Shown: in pieces, positions 5,810 to 6,103 of the stretch
How the letters are laid out: each line of letters begins with the position of its first letter
Position numbering within the stretch: the first letter of the stretch is position 1
NCBI GenBank assembly: GCA_014858325.1
Contig: RKCM01000097.1
Coordinates: 1 to 6,103, forward strand
Length of the DNA: 6,103 bases
From: Oscillospiraceae bacterium
GTDB lineage: Bacteria; Bacillota; Clostridia; Oscillospirales; Ruminococcaceae
Direction: 5' to 3'
The notes under the pieces: generated by a model
Seen by the model: the letters and a program-made list of their open reading frames with translations, nothing else
Database searches by the model: none
Told to the model about the DNA's origin: nothing
Translations under genes and position numbers: made by a program

Positions 5810-6103
5810 ATGAGTGAAGCTCCGCGCCGCATCAATACAAACCGCTCGCTGAACCGCCCCACCGAGCAGCGCCCCGCCGAGACCCCGGCGGGCAAGCCGC
5901 TGGAAAACCAGCCGGATTTCTTCCGGCCCGAGGGGGCAGAGCCGCCGAGACCAGAAAGGCCGCAGGCAGCCCCGGTGCTGCCCACGCCGGATGACGACCA
6001 GACGCTGGGCCTTGGCCCGGTGCGGCCTGTCCGGGAAACGGCGGCGGGTAGTGAGCACCGCGTCCCCCGCCACCTCCTCCAGCATCTCCTCCCGCTTCTT
6101 CAA
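5810..6103 (+). CDS. Proline-rich N-terminus of a protein, 3'-partial; possible LytR-CpsA-Psr family member
   Basis: The frame opens at an ATG with AAGGA (5795-5799) 10 nt upstream and runs 98 codons to the window end without a stop. The visible part is hydrophilic, rich in Pro, Arg and Glu (for example RPERPQAAPVLP), with no recognised domain, no signal peptide and no membrane segment yet. It looks like a disordered cytoplasmic segment. In Firmicutes the gene after yqeK is often a LytR-CpsA-Psr wall-polymer ligase, whose members can carry such a tail before a single membrane helix, or rsfS. The LCP guess rests only on position and composition. An opposite-strand frame (5741-6103) also stays open, but the promoter and ribosome site favour this one. 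The last 19 codons are richer in Leu and His than the rest. Confidence 0.6.
   Translation, partial: MSEAPRRINTNRSLNRPTEQRPAETPAGKPLENQPDFFRPEGAEPPRPERPQAAPVLPTPDDDQTLGLGPVRPVRETAAGSEHRVPRHLLQHLLPLLQ

Noticed and set aside
1..6103. CRISPR array, tRNA/rRNA, insertion sequence, toxin-antitoxin or defence genes
   Set aside because: No repeat-spacer pattern, tRNA cloverleaf, transposase or terminal repeats were seen. Nearly all the DNA is accounted for by housekeeping genes.

Overview
The window is a compact, GC-rich stretch of bacterial chromosome. Most third codon positions are G or C, and the proteins are rich in alanine and arginine. Six housekeeping genes and the start of a seventh all lie on the + strand. 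Protein sequences and gene order (rdgB-yhbY-nadD-yqeK, an FtsY without the long acidic N-terminus, an SMC of the Firmicutes type) suggest a GC-rich member of the Clostridia. A Faecalibacterium/Gemmiger/Subdoligranulum-like Oscillospirales species is my best guess. That guess rests on general resemblance, not on a search.

Layout. Positions 2-2359 hold the last two thirds of smc: the end of the first coiled coil, the hinge, the second coiled coil and the C-terminal ATPase head. A good sigma-A-type promoter (TTGACG, 17 nt, TATAAA; 2337-2365) overlaps the smc stop and precedes ftsY (2396-3337), the signal recognition particle receptor. An AT-rich 136-bp gap (3338-3473) with several small inverted and direct repeats separates ftsY from a tight four-gene cluster. 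That cluster is rdgB (3474-4166, XTP/dITP pyrophosphatase), yhbY (4181-4477, ribosome-associated RNA-binding protein), nadD (4482-5126, nicotinate-nucleotide adenylyltransferase) and yqeK (5123-5698, HD-domain Ap4A hydrolase). Gaps there are 14 nt, 4 nt and a 4-nt ATGA overlap, so it looks like one transcription unit. A second strong promoter with an extended -10 (5719-5747), an inverted repeat across its -35, and a leader hairpin (5764-5790) precede a proline-rich open frame (5810 to the window end). By position this frame may be the cytoplasmic N-terminus of a LytR-CpsA-Psr wall protein.

How the genes fit together. smc and ftsY serve chromosome organisation and membrane protein targeting. 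The rdgB-yqeK cluster mixes nucleotide housekeeping (removal of deaminated purine triphosphates, NAD synthesis, Ap4A breakdown) with ribosome assembly, a common pairing in Firmicutes. I see no mobile element, CRISPR array, tRNA, rRNA or defence system. The window looks ordinary. The items most worth a second look are the three intergenic regulatory regions and a few small departures from family norms.
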